Assembly: GCA_027623315.1 (NCBI GenBank)
Contig: JAQBYD010000012.1
Coordinates: forward strand, 1 to 64,000
Reading direction: 5' to 3'
Origin: Verrucomicrobiota bacterium
GTDB taxonomy: Bacteria; Verrucomicrobiota; Kiritimatiellia; CAJWTS01
DNA: 64,000 bases
Shown: positions 1 to 8,003 of the stretch, one piece after another
Layout of the letters: each line of letters starts with the position of its first letter
Numbering within the stretch: position 1 is the stretch's first letter
The notes under the pieces: generated by a model
Databases searched by the model: none
Seen by the model: only the letters and a program-made list of their open reading frames with translations
Told to the model about the DNA's origin: nothing
Program-made: the position numbers and the translations under genes

Positions 1-40
1 CGGCGGGTGGATCGGAAATTGAGACGAGACCTCGAAAAGT

Positions 41-94
41 TAACAAATTGAAACACTGACCCCTTTGTAACAAATTGAAACACTGACCCCTTTG
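41..94. repeat. Two exact tandem copies of a 27-nt unit
   Basis: Positions 41-67 and 68-94 are identical head-to-tail copies of a 27-nt unit that contains AAATTGAAACACTGACCCC. Only two copies are in view, but the element may continue beyond the left edge of the window. It lies upstream of the thioredoxin-like gene and encodes nothing recognisable. Confidence 0.9.
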
Positions 95-96
95 CG

Positions 97-114
97 CACA
101 CTTTGCAAAGTGTG
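97..114. repeat. Perfect 18-bp palindrome
   Basis: CACACTTTGCAAAGTGTG is a perfect dyad directly after the tandem repeat and 65 bp upstream of the next start codon. It could be an operator for a dimeric regulator or the end of the neighbouring repeat element. No T-tract follows on the plus strand, so it is not a standard terminator. Confidence 0.6.
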
Positions 115-178
115 GGTCGGTCCGGATAGCACATGAGGGCTTTTCTTCCGGAAGCGGAGCGGGTAGAATCTTCGGGAA

Positions 179-940
179 ATGAAGCACGTGAGTATCATAC
201 TTTGCAGCGCGTTGCTGCTGGGCGCGAACGCTGTCTCGGCCGCGGAGCAGGCCAAGCCGGATCCGCAGTATCCAGCCCGGACGTGGACGAGCCGCAGCGG
301 CAGCACGATCGAGGCTCGTCTCGTTAAACAGGAGTACGGCACGGTCTATCTCGCTAAGGAAGACGGCGGCAGCCTCAAGATCCGCCTGGCGGACCTCTCC
401 GGCGAAGACCGCGCCTACCTGCGAGAGGCAAAAAACAACAAGGCGCGGACCCCGGCGGCCCGTGCCGCTGAGAACGATTCGATATTCGCCAAGCTATTGG
501 AGAAGCACCTGGTCAGCGTCCAGGGCAAGAAGGTCAAATCCTATGAGATGGCCACGAACCCCGATTATTACGCGTTCTACTTCTCGGCATCCTGGTGCGG
601 TCCTTGCCGGCGGTTTACGCCGCAACTCGTCGATTTCTACAACAAGCAGAAGGACCTCGCAAAGTTCTGCGAAGTGATCCTCGTCAGCGCCGACCAGAAC
701 AAGCAGGCGATGGCGCAGTACATGGCCGATGCCAAAATGCCATGGCCGGCCCTGAGCCACGACAAGGCCGGGTCGCGCGAAGTCGTCCAGTATGCCGGTA
801 GCGGAATTCCCTGCCTCGTCCTCGTCGACAAGGAGGGCAAAGTGGTCTCAGACAGCTACATCAACGGCCAGTACGTCGGACCCGGCCGTGTGATGCACGA
901 TCTCAAGACACTCCTGGCCGACCAGGGCAAAGACTCCTAA
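179..940 (+). CDS. Secreted SHD1-thioredoxin-like protein
   Basis: A 253-residue protein with a Sec signal peptide (about residues 1-22, cleavage after VSAA). Residues about 33-83 resemble the SHD1 (SLA1 homology 1) domain common in PVC secreted proteins. Residues about 100-250 form a nucleoredoxin/TlpA-type thioredoxin fold with active site WCGPC at 139-143 followed by RRFTP, and the cis-proline region GIPCLVLVD. It is probably a periplasmic disulfide reductase or isomerase; the substrate is unknown. The SHD1 plus thioredoxin pairing is a PVC signature. The gene ends 8 bp from the convergent HU-zinc-ribbon gene. The fold is sure; the physiological role is not. Confidence 0.85.
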   Translation: MKHVSIILCSALLLGANAVSAAEQAKPDPQYPARTWTSRSGSTIEARLVKQEYGTVYLAKEDGGSLKIRLADLSGEDRAYLREAKNNKARTPAARAAENDSIFAKLLEKHLVSVQGKKVKSYEMATNPDYYAFYFSASWCGPCRRFTPQLVDFYNKQKDLAKFCEVILVSADQNKQAMAQYMADAKMPWPALSHDKAGSREVVQYAGSGIPCLVLVDKEGKVVSDSYINGQYVGPGRVMHDLKTLLADQGKDS

Positions 941-948
941 TTCCGACG

Positions 949-1773
949 TCAGGTCCGGTTGAAGGCGATCCGCTTGCCGTCGGAGCGGGTTTGCGGTCGG
1001 ACCATGGAGTCGAGCACCTCCTGCGGCAGCTCGATGCGCATGGTTTCTCCGGCGATTTTCTTAGCACGATTCGGAGCGTCGTCCGGTGACGGATCCGCGG
1101 CGGTCGATGACTCCTCGCGGGACGGAACACGAATGACTTCGCTGCAGGCTGGACACGATATCTCGGCACCGACCAGCTGCTTTGCCGCCTCGATATCCTG
1201 CCCGCAATGTTGGCAGTTGAAGGACGAGAAGCGAACGTCCCCCATGGCGGCCACGTCCTGCGCCGATGCCCTGGCGGGGATAGTCATATCTTTGATACAT
1301 CCAGGGCACTGCACGATCACGTCGCTTACGCCCTGTAGGGCCTCGACCTCGGCATCGCAGTGCGGGCACACGAACGAGGCAAAGTCCTCTTCCTGCGGTT
1401 GCAATCTCGTGCTGCGCACATCGGGAATCGGAATGGGAGTTATCTTCAACGATGTGACGAGTCCCTTCGGGCGGGGCGTTACCGTATCCTTAGCCTTCTG
1501 AACCGCCGAGACCTTCAGGGCCTTGCGTGCGCCGATCAGAATGGGTTCACCCGTGCGCGGGTTTCTGCCGCGTCGCGCCTTTCGGAAGACGACCTGAATT
1601 TTGCAGAGACCGGGAATCGTGAACCCTTTCTCAGAGTTGGCCTCGTCATACGCGATATTCGCGAGTTCCTCCAGGAACCGCTTGGCCTCGTCCGCCGTTT
1701 TGCCCGTGCGTGCGGCAAGCTCCCGGGCCAGATTCTTGCGGGTAATGCTCTTTTTATTGTTCAGACCTCCCAT
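949..1773 (-). CDS. HU-family DNA-binding protein fused to two zinc ribbons
   Basis: A 274-residue protein. Residues about 9-95 are an HU/IHF domain with the glycine-rich turn GFTIPGLCKI and the DNA-gripping arm FRKARRGRNPRTGEPI. After a linker come two zinc-ribbon knuckle pairs, Cys136/139 with Cys156/159 and Cys187/190 with Cys207/210, then a hydrophilic tail. A separate plain HU protein is encoded at 13438-13716 and shares the arm motif. The start at 1773 is preceded by GGAG. It is likely a nucleoid-associated protein whose ribbons add nucleic-acid or protein contacts. HU fused to zinc ribbons is unusual; standard HU is about 90 residues. Confidence 0.85.
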   Translation of the reverse strand: MGGLNNKKSITRKNLARELAARTGKTADEAKRFLEELANIAYDEANSEKGFTIPGLCKIQVVFRKARRGRNPRTGEPILIGARKALKVSAVQKAKDTVTPRPKGLVTSLKITPIPIPDVRSTRLQPQEEDFASFVCPHCDAEVEALQGVSDVIVQCPGCIKDMTIPARASAQDVAAMGDVRFSSFNCQHCGQDIEAAKQLVGAEISCPACSEVIRVPSREESSTAADPSPDDAPNRAKKIAGETMRIELPQEVLDSMVRPQTRSDGKRIAFNRT

Positions 1774-1817
1774 TTTATTCTCCAGTTGGCGCAGTTGTTG
1801 CTTTTGTAAATCGTACT

Positions 1818-3074
1818 ATGACGACCGCGGCAAGGACAGGCACCGCTACCGATCTCGCAGAGAGCCATACCCCTGTCCTCTCGCCACGGGCAACGTGTTT
1901 CTCACCTGAAGACGGCGTCTATCGCGTGAACGGCTCATCAAAACCCAAATCAGCAAGAATCATGCCCTCAGCCATCGTCAACGATCCGTTTTCAGAATTG
2001 CTGAACGGTCTCTACGACGCGGTGCTGATCTGCGCCCTCGACGGCACTATACAAAGCATCAACGGGCGCGCACAGAAGTTATTGGATTATTCCGAGGCGG
2101 ATCTAACAGGAACTCACGTCTCGAACGTCTTTGCCGGGTTTGACGCCGAGACCATTGTGAGAATCATCGCGCACCTCGACGACGGTCGCTTCACGATGCT
2201 CGACGCTGACTGCATTCGTCGCGACGCGTCTCGCTTCAGCTCGGAGACAGCCGTTAGCCGAATTTATCTAACCGACGAAGGTGAATTGCTCTTTACGATT
2301 CGCAATGTTGACAAGAGACGGCGTGCGGAGACCGTGCGCCGGGTTGAGCACGACGCCATGCGCAGCTCAGGTGCCGCTATGGCCATCGCAGATCTGCACG
2401 GCACTATTCAGTACGCGAACCCCGCGTTCTTTGCCCTGTGGGATTTCGAAGAGATTGACGATCTACGCGACCGGGACATTCGCACGCTCTGGGCGTCGCC
2501 CGAGCAAGCGGCCGTCCTGGTACGCGCCCCGGCCAACGGGCAGAACTGGGGAGGTGAACTTGCCGGTTTTAAATGTGACGGCACCATGATCTGGGTGCAG
2601 GCCTCGGCCGCACCCAACCGTGACGCGGGGCAGAACGTAACGGGTATCGTCTATACCTTCATCGATATTACCGCGCGCAAGGTTGCCGAAGTAGCTTTCC
2701 AAGCGAACGCCGACGCCGCGCCGGACGACGGTCCGGGCCAGGAGATGTTCTCGGGCCATCTGAACGTGCTATCGATCTCCGATGTGATTCAACTCATTCA
2801 CGGAACGCGTGAGAGCGGGGAGTTGTATATATTCAGCCAACCACGACGTGAGTTCGGCGTGATCGATTTTTCCGTTGGGCGCATTGTCGACGCAAGTTGC
2901 GAAGACGTGGCCGGAGAGGCAGCCGTGTGCCGGTTGGTCGTGAAGGGCGGGCATTCGTTCCAATTTGTTCCCGGAGATCCCGGAGTGCGCGACTGCACGA
3001 TCCGCAAGGGCACGATGAGTATCCTGCTCGAAGCCACGCGCCAGTTTGACGAGAGCGACAGCGGCGCCGCGTAG
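1818..3074 (+). CDS. PAS-PAS-DUF4388 signalling protein
   Basis: A 418-residue soluble protein without a kinase or output enzyme. A first PAS-like domain lies at about residues 52-165 and a second at about 180-295, ending in the PAC-like stretch VTGIVYTFIDIT. Residues about 312-410 match DUF4388 (PATAN), with FSGHLNVLSISDVIQLI and a GELYIF strand. DUF4388 is found in two-component and gliding/type IV pilus regulators. No strong ribosome binding site precedes 1818; the ATG at 1962 (MPSAIVNDPF, just before the first PAS) is a reasonable alternative start. It is divergent from the HU-zinc-ribbon gene. Ligand and partner are unknown. Confidence 0.8.
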   Translation: MTTAARTGTATDLAESHTPVLSPRATCFSPEDGVYRVNGSSKPKSARIMPSAIVNDPFSELLNGLYDAVLICALDGTIQSINGRAQKLLDYSEADLTGTHVSNVFAGFDAETIVRIIAHLDDGRFTMLDADCIRRDASRFSSETAVSRIYLTDEGELLFTIRNVDKRRRAETVRRVEHDAMRSSGAAMAIADLHGTIQYANPAFFALWDFEEIDDLRDRDIRTLWASPEQAAVLVRAPANGQNWGGELAGFKCDGTMIWVQASAAPNRDAGQNVTGIVYTFIDITARKVAEVAFQANADAAPDDGPGQEMFSGHLNVLSISDVIQLIHGTRESGELYIFSQPRREFGVIDFSVGRIVDASCEDVAGEAAVCRLVVKGGHSFQFVPGDPGVRDCTIRKGTMSILLEATRQFDESDSGAA

Positions 3075-3109
3075 GGGTGCTGAGCCGCATGCCGCTGAGA
3101 TAGGCGCGC

Positions 3110-3180
3110 GGCGGTCGAGGACGCCCGCCCTCCAAGTGCACAAACATCCGAAATCTGGAGGGCGGATGTCCCAAGCCGCC
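3110..3180. repeat. REP-like inverted repeat between convergent genes
   Basis: Arms 3110-3134 and 3156-3180 are 25-nt inverted repeats that match except for a few positions; each contains the GGCGG ... CCGCCCTCCA pattern. They enclose a 21-nt spacer. The element lies between the convergent PAS-DUF4388 and DUF924 genes, where it could act as a bidirectional transcription barrier. The sequence resembles dispersed intergenic repeats of PVC genomes. Confidence 0.75.
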
Positions 3181-3290
3181 GTCTGCGGGCGTCCCAAATC
3201 GTGCTTATCTTGGCGGCATTCCGTGCTGCGCCGCAATCCCTGGACCGCACTGCGACGAGTCGCGGCGCAAAAAAAGCGGTGGCTCTCTTC

Positions 3291-3911
3291 TCAGAATCCA
3301 GCGCCGGGCTGGGCGAGGTACTCGAGCTCTTGGGGCGTGGAATCGCGGCCCAGAATGGCGTTGCGATGCGGGAACCGACCAAACTTCTCGATGACTTCGC
3401 GATGCTTGTTCGCGTAGTCGACATAACCCTCAAAGGTCGCGCGATGCGCATCTTCGACGTCGTCACGAAGCTGCTCGTAGAGCGCGACACACTGCTGCTG
3501 CGCTTCGATGGACTCCGCATGCTCAAGGGGCAGATAGAAGAATACGCGCTCGATCGGACGCAGATCCATGTCGGTACCGGCATCGACGCCGATCCGGCAT
3601 AGCTCGAACGCCTGCGTATCCTGCTCGAACGCCCGCCGCGTGCCGCGGTAGATGTTCCGTGAGAACTGATCAAGCAGGATGATCAGGGCGACAAGCGAGC
3701 GCGGGTCCCGGCTCCAATCGTCGAGACCGCCCTGCATCGCGATCTCGAGTGATTCTCCGAAGCGTGCGGCAATATCGCAGTCCGTCTTCTCGCCCTTCTG
3801 CCACCACAACGCCGCCATCTGCGCCGCGCATTCAGCATCATCGGCAAGTTCACCGAACCAGTACGAGAGAATCTTGTCGGGCGTAACCATGTCGGTTCGG
3901 ATCATAGCCAA
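3291..3911 (-). CDS. DUF924 family protein
   Basis: A 206-residue protein that matches the DUF924 family over its full length. It starts with the typical ILSYWFGE segment and carries the conserved core LLDQFSRNIYRGTRRAFEQD, then ERVFFYLPLEHAES and the C-terminal FGRFPHRNAILGR motif. Family members are all-helical, TPR-like soluble proteins of about 180-200 residues without an established reaction. ATG at 3890 (MVTPDKIL) is an alternative start. The family call is firm; the function is unknown. Confidence 0.85.
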   Translation of the reverse strand: MAMIRTDMVTPDKILSYWFGELADDAECAAQMAALWWQKGEKTDCDIAARFGESLEIAMQGGLDDWSRDPRSLVALIILLDQFSRNIYRGTRRAFEQDTQAFELCRIGVDAGTDMDLRPIERVFFYLPLEHAESIEAQQQCVALYEQLRDDVEDAHRATFEGYVDYANKHREVIEKFGRFPHRNAILGRDSTPQELEYLAQPGAGF

Positions 3912-4003
3912 AACGTCGCGCAGATCAAGTTACGGTGTCGTCCTCCGAGACACACGCGAAATCTGATTGACGCGCCGGTGCCAGTCTCCGCAAGGTTGGG
4001 CGC

Positions 4004-4852
4004 ATGTTGATTGGATCACACGTCAGTACGGCCGGCGGGCTCCATGTGGGTATCGAGACCGCGGATAGACTGGGCTTCAATGCACTTGCGCTATTCGTCA
4101 GTATCCCGCGGCAGTGGAAGCTTCCGGCCCTGTCGGACGACAGCATTAAGGCCTTTCGCGCTCGGCGCGCCAAGAGCGGTGTCGAGGTGATCGTCGCCCA
4201 CGCCAGTTACCTCTTGAACCTGGCTGGAGAGAAGGAGGTTCGAGACAAAGGGATCAAGGCGCTGGGCGACGAGTTGCAACGCTGCGTCGCGCTTGGGATC
4301 GAGTGCCTGGTTCTGCACCCCGGGTCGTGTCCCGATCTGGACCTCGGAATCGAACGCATCATCGACGGTCTGAACCAGGCGATGGCGCCGCTGGCGCGCA
4401 AGAAGATCACATTGCTGATCGAAGGCATGGCTGGCCAGGGCAATACGATCGGCCACCGCTTCGAACACCTCGGGCGGATTCTAAAAGGCGTCAAACATCG
4501 CAGCCGCTACGGCGTCTGTCTCGACACCTGTCACCTCTACGCCGCCGGCTACGACATCAGCACACCCAGGGGGTGGCAGGACACGATGCGCGAGTTTGAT
4601 GGTATGGTCGGCATCCGGCATCTCCGCGCCATGCACTGCAACGACTCGCAGCGCGAACTGGGGTCCCGTGTTGACCGGCACGCGCATATCGGCCAGGGCG
4701 AGTTGGGCAAGCAGGCCTTCAAACATGTCATCCAGGACAAACGCCTCGCCGGCGTGCCCTGTATTCTCGAGACTCCAAAAGGGGAGCGCGAGAAGGACGG
4801 CAAGGACTGGGATGTTGTGAACTCGCAGATTCTCAAACGCTACGCAAAGTAG
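4004..4852 (+). CDS. nfo: Endonuclease IV (deoxyribonuclease IV)
   Basis: A 282-residue TIM-barrel apurinic/apyrimidinic endonuclease of base excision repair, which cuts 5' of abasic sites using three zinc ions. Visible family features are the N-terminal IGSHVSTAGGL, VHASYLLNLA in the form IVAHASYLLNLA, LVLHPGSC, the metal-site LLIEGMAGQGN, YGVCLDTCHLYAAGYDI and the C-terminal CILETPKGE. The length is normal for the family. The gene stands alone on the plus strand. The call is secure. Confidence 0.95.
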   Translation: MLIGSHVSTAGGLHVGIETADRLGFNALALFVSIPRQWKLPALSDDSIKAFRARRAKSGVEVIVAHASYLLNLAGEKEVRDKGIKALGDELQRCVALGIECLVLHPGSCPDLDLGIERIIDGLNQAMAPLARKKITLLIEGMAGQGNTIGHRFEHLGRILKGVKHRSRYGVCLDTCHLYAAGYDISTPRGWQDTMREFDGMVGIRHLRAMHCNDSQRELGSRVDRHAHIGQGELGKQAFKHVIQDKRLAGVPCILETPKGEREKDGKDWDVVNSQILKRYAK

Positions 4853-5001
4853 TTCCGCGAGTCCGGGTTCGATGAACGCTCCCGCGCATGCTGCGCTGAA
4901 CCTTCTGTTTCTGGGCCGCAGATCGACATTTCTATCCGTTGCTGGACTGGCGCTTTCATAGCCCGGTGTCGTAGTGGGATCCAAAACACTTCGGGCTTAT
5001 C

Positions 5002-5157
5002 GTGTTCCCGCTTGAACTTCTCACCAGCCTGGCGGCATGCATCTGGGTCTACCGAAGCGCCGTGTCGGCACCATCTCGATGGTTGGTGGCGACCGTCGCA
5101 GCGGTGTATGTGGGATACATCGCGTTCGCCATTGTAGCGTGGGGACGCGGCATGTAG
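5002..5157 (+). CDS. Possible 51-residue two-helix membrane protein
   Basis: A short frame from GTG 5002 to TAG 5157. The product begins VFPLELLTSLAACIWVYRSA and has a second hydrophobic stretch VATVAAVYVGYIAFAIVAW, giving two membrane helices joined by a short polar turn. An in-frame stop at 4972-4974 limits the 5' end. The ribosome binding site is weak, and the frame opposes the DUF1361 gene that ends at 5206. I do not recognise a family; coding status rests on the membrane-helix pattern only. Confidence 0.35.
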   Translation: MFPLELLTSLAACIWVYRSAVSAPSRWLVATVAAVYVGYIAFAIVAWGRGM

Positions 5158-5205
5158 CTACCGGTCGCGAGATCGGCGAAGCGGGTTGAAACCAGGAGTT
5201 ACATT

Positions 5206-5880
5206 TCAGTCGGCGTGGAGTCTTCCGACATGACGCGTCGTCACGTAGCACATCGTCAGGAACGCAGCGAAGAGGATCGTTATGCCGACCGTGCGCGGAT
5301 GACTGGTGGGGTTGAGCAGACGGTCCGCGATGTCGAATCCAAGACCGCCGGGGTTGGCGAGGATGTCCCAGCTGTTCCAGCGCAGGAAGCGTCCAAGGTA
5401 CATACCGAAACCCGAGAGACCCAGTACGGCCAAGGCAAACAGCCATCCGACGACTTTGTTGCACAGTTCGCTGACGAGTTTCTGCATATCCGATAGGGAG
5501 ATGATGGCGATAATCAGCCCGTTCCACGCGAAAGAGAACAGCAGCATCATGTCGTACCAAACCGGTACCGGGTGTCGCGGGTGAAGATGCAGTATATCGG
5601 TCATGATGTAGGGCGCATTCGGAAAGAAGAGTAGCCAGACGCAGAACGCCGAGGCGGTTATGATCCATGGCCGCTTTCCGTCCTGTCGGAGCAGCAGCAA
5701 GGTGCTGATCCCGAGGGGGATGCATGCGAGGAATAGATTCCAGACCAGGAACCAGTATGCAAAGTCGCGAGCGTAGAACACACGTGCTGCAAGCAACGAC
5801 ACGCTGAGTGTAAACGAAGCGGCGAGCAGGACTGCCGTATTCAGACGATTGATCTGGCGTAACTTGGCTAGCATGGGCAA
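5206..5880 (-). CDS. DUF1361 multi-pass membrane protein
   Basis: A 224-residue integral membrane protein with about six hydrophobic segments. It carries the DUF1361 hallmark LFFPNAPYIMTDILHL near residue 90 and the WYDMMLLFSFAWNGL segment that follows. The later GMYLGRFLRWNSWDIL motif is also typical. The function of the family is not established. It is the last gene of a minus-strand run (lipoprotein, flavin reductase, DUF1361) and starts 17 bp after the reductase stop. Confidence 0.85.
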   Translation of the reverse strand: MPMLAKLRQINRLNTAVLLAASFTLSVSLLAARVFYARDFAYWFLVWNLFLACIPLGISTLLLLRQDGKRPWIITASAFCVWLLFFPNAPYIMTDILHLHPRHPVPVWYDMMLLFSFAWNGLIIAIISLSDMQKLVSELCNKVVGWLFALAVLGLSGFGMYLGRFLRWNSWDILANPGGLGFDIADRLLNPTSHPRTVGITILFAAFLTMCYVTTRHVGRLHAD

Positions 5881-5897
5881 AGGGAATAACCGCGCCG

Positions 5898-6515
5898 TTA
5901 GGCCTGCTCGCGCACCATCGCCTCGAGGGTTATTCGGGGGCAGATGTTCTGTTGGACGTAGTGGTGCAGGTTGGTCGCGGCGCCGCGGATTCGTTTTTCA
6001 ACCTTTTCGTCGGTGCAGTTTCCCTCGTCGTCGAAGACGCGGTTGACACCGGGGATGGAGACAAATGCCGGAAGCACGATGCCGCCAACATGGGCGCATA
6101 CGCTGCGCAGGTGTTCGAGGGCCTTGATGGCACCGATCGCTCCGGCGGCAACTCCAACGAGTCCGATGGGCTTGCCGCTGAGCACGGATGGAAATCCAAG
6201 GTTGTCGATCACGAGTTTGATGACACTGCTGTAGCTGCCGTGGTATTCGGGCGTCGCGAGAATCACGCCCGTGGCTTGTTGCACCTGCTCACGCATCGTC
6301 GCGGCATCGCTGGAATCGGATTCGGTGCCGGGAAGCGGCAGGTCGAGTTTTGCGGGGTCGATCAGTTCGAAATCGATACCGTTCACCCCGAACTCGTCCG
6401 CCACGAGCGCCATGGCCCTGGCCGTGTAGTTGTTCGGCCGCACACTGCCGAGAATACCGACGACATTGTAGGGGCTGCTTTCGTCGCTCATGGCATCGAC
6501 CGCGGCGAGACTCAA
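5898..6515 (-). CDS. NADPH-dependent FMN reductase family protein
   Basis: A 205-residue flavodoxin-fold protein. The FMN phosphate loop is visible as GILGSVRPNNYTARA, followed by VILATPEYHGSYSSVIK (the conserved PEYxxS motif) and GKPIGLVGVAAGAIG. Such enzymes reduce FMN, quinones, chromate or azo compounds with NAD(P)H; the true substrate cannot be told. The start at 6515 overlaps the upstream lipoprotein stop by four bases (ATGA), which points to coupled translation; ATG 6491 (MSDESSP) is an alternative. Confidence 0.85.
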   Translation of the reverse strand: MSLAAVDAMSDESSPYNVVGILGSVRPNNYTARAMALVADEFGVNGIDFELIDPAKLDLPLPGTESDSSDAATMREQVQQATGVILATPEYHGSYSSVIKLVIDNLGFPSVLSGKPIGLVGVAAGAIGAIKALEHLRSVCAHVGGIVLPAFVSIPGVNRVFDDEGNCTDEKVEKRIRGAATNLHHYVQQNICPRITLEAMVREQA

Positions 6516-6877
6516 CGGTCGTGCAGGAAGATGGCGACGCTGTAGTCGTCGCCATCCGCGATGAGATCGACCTCTACCACGGTCAAGCGGCCTTCGAGGA
6601 TGTCGACGTCCTCCGCGAATGCACGATCCCCGGAGCCATCTTCATCCAGCACCAGGCGATACACGCCGGGATCGGCGTCGATAAACAGTTCATCAAAATC
6701 ACCAACTCTGCCCGCCGAGCCGCCATCGAGAAATACGTTAATCTTCGTGAAGGTTTTGTTGTCGATGACGAGACTGCCCGTCCCGACCGGGACGGAATGC
6801 CCGTCAAACTTGTCGTCGTCACAGCCAACCAGCACGGCGAGAATCATCATCGCGGCGAAAATGCGCAGTGTCTTCAT
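6512..6877 (-). CDS. Small lipoprotein of unknown function
   Basis: A 121-residue protein with a lipoprotein signal, lipobox LVGC with Cys19 after the hydrophobic stretch FAAMMILAVLVG. The mature part is acidic and beta-rich (GSLVIDNKTFTKINVFLDGG, DPGVYRLVLDEDG), which resembles a small immunoglobulin-like or DUF4397-like sandwich, though I cannot assign a family. It opens the operon with the flavin reductase and DUF1361 genes and overlaps the former by four bases. A strong GGAGG-type site (plus strand 6880-6886) precedes the ATG. Confidence 0.7.
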   Translation of the reverse strand: MKTLRIFAAMMILAVLVGCDDDKFDGHSVPVGTGSLVIDNKTFTKINVFLDGGSAGRVGDFDELFIDADPGVYRLVLDEDGSGDRAFAEDVDILEGRLTVVEVDLIADGDDYSVAIFLHDR

Positions 6878-7033
6878 AGGAGGGTGCCCCTTTCGTGGGT
6901 TTTCGTGTTACGGCGTATGTATTTTAGAGTATCGGTAAGAATTTCGCCAGTGCTTTGCGTACTTATACTGCTGGTACTTATATTTGACGTGGATTCCGAC
7001 GAAATATTCATTCGGCGATTACCCCGATCTTGG

Positions 7034-7819
7034 TCAATCCGGCGTATCTACGTCCGGAAAGAGCCGTTCCACGTCGCCGGAGAGCACCTGGTGAGGGGTG
7101 CCGTCGCCGGTGACCAACGTAAGGCGTCCGTCGGCTGAGAGACCGGTATAGCGCCCCTCAAGTTCGCCGCATTCCGCGGTGACACGCACACGGAACCCGG
7201 CGAGCCAGTCACAGGATGCCCAGTCGTCGAGCATGGGCTGCATGCCGTGATCGTTGAGCCGGTCGAATTGAACCTGGAGTTGTGTGACCACGTCGGCGCA
7301 GACCCTGGCGATATCGAACACGCCGCCGAGTTCGAGGGACATCGACGTCGCCGGCTGGTTAAGGACGACGCACGCAAAGTCGGCATCCGTCAGATTGACG
7401 TTCAATCCGATTCCGACGACGATGCCGTCGCGTGACGACTCGGCCAGAATTCCGCAAATCTTGTAGTCGAGCACGAACACATCGTTCGGCCATTTCACCA
7501 TGCAGGTTAGCCCGTATGGCGTGAGGGCGTCGCGAACGGCCAGAGCCGGTGCCTGGTTGAACGCGGTCGCGGGGACTCTGTCGGGTAGATCCTTTAGTGC
7601 CACGCTTATGGCGAGCCCGCGATCGTCCGGTGCGATCCAGTGGCGGTCATGGCGTCCCCGTCCAGCGGTTTGGCGGACGGCGCGAATGACATCGCCGTGA
7701 GTCAGTTCCTCGAGAAGATCGAGTGTCCAGCGGTTGGTCGAGCCGAGGGATTCGAAGATCAAGAGGCGCGCTCCCCAGAGCCCCGCGTCTTCCTGGACGT
7801 CCGGCCGATCGGTCATCAT
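7034..7819 (-). CDS. birA: Biotin--[acetyl-CoA-carboxylase] ligase
   Basis: A 261-residue monofunctional biotin protein ligase that attaches biotin to the carrier subunit of acetyl-CoA carboxylase. The biotinyl-AMP loop appears as TAGRGRHDRHW, followed by the KWPNDVF motif, KICGILAES and GIGLNVN. A C-terminal SH3-like domain (GLSADGRLTL) is present. There is no N-terminal helix-turn-helix, so it is unlikely to repress transcription. I chose the MM start at 7819 because a longer frame would run into the divergent symporter start region and adds no family sequence. Confidence 0.9.
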   Translation of the reverse strand: MMTDRPDVQEDAGLWGARLLIFESLGSTNRWTLDLLEELTHGDVIRAVRQTAGRGRHDRHWIAPDDRGLAISVALKDLPDRVPATAFNQAPALAVRDALTPYGLTCMVKWPNDVFVLDYKICGILAESSRDGIVVGIGLNVNLTDADFACVVLNQPATSMSLELGGVFDIARVCADVVTQLQVQFDRLNDHGMQPMLDDWASCDWLAGFRVRVTAECGELEGRYTGLSADGRLTLVTGDGTPHQVLSGDVERLFPDVDTPD

Positions 7820-8003
7820 AGTACCGATGATAGCCGTACCTACGCGTGGAAACAAGGGCTGATGCGTATGGTATCTCGGGGAGCGGATGGAGTGCCGCGC
7901 GAGGTTCAGTATAGAGCCCTCACACCCTGACGAGAAATGCGCTTGAACGGGCACGGGCCAATGCGTAGAGTCTGCCCCGTCGTTCGGAAGGGAGTGTGGG
8001 AGC

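Noticed and set aside
41-94. Start of a CRISPR array
   Set aside because: Only two repeat units, joined without spacers, and no cas genes in the window.
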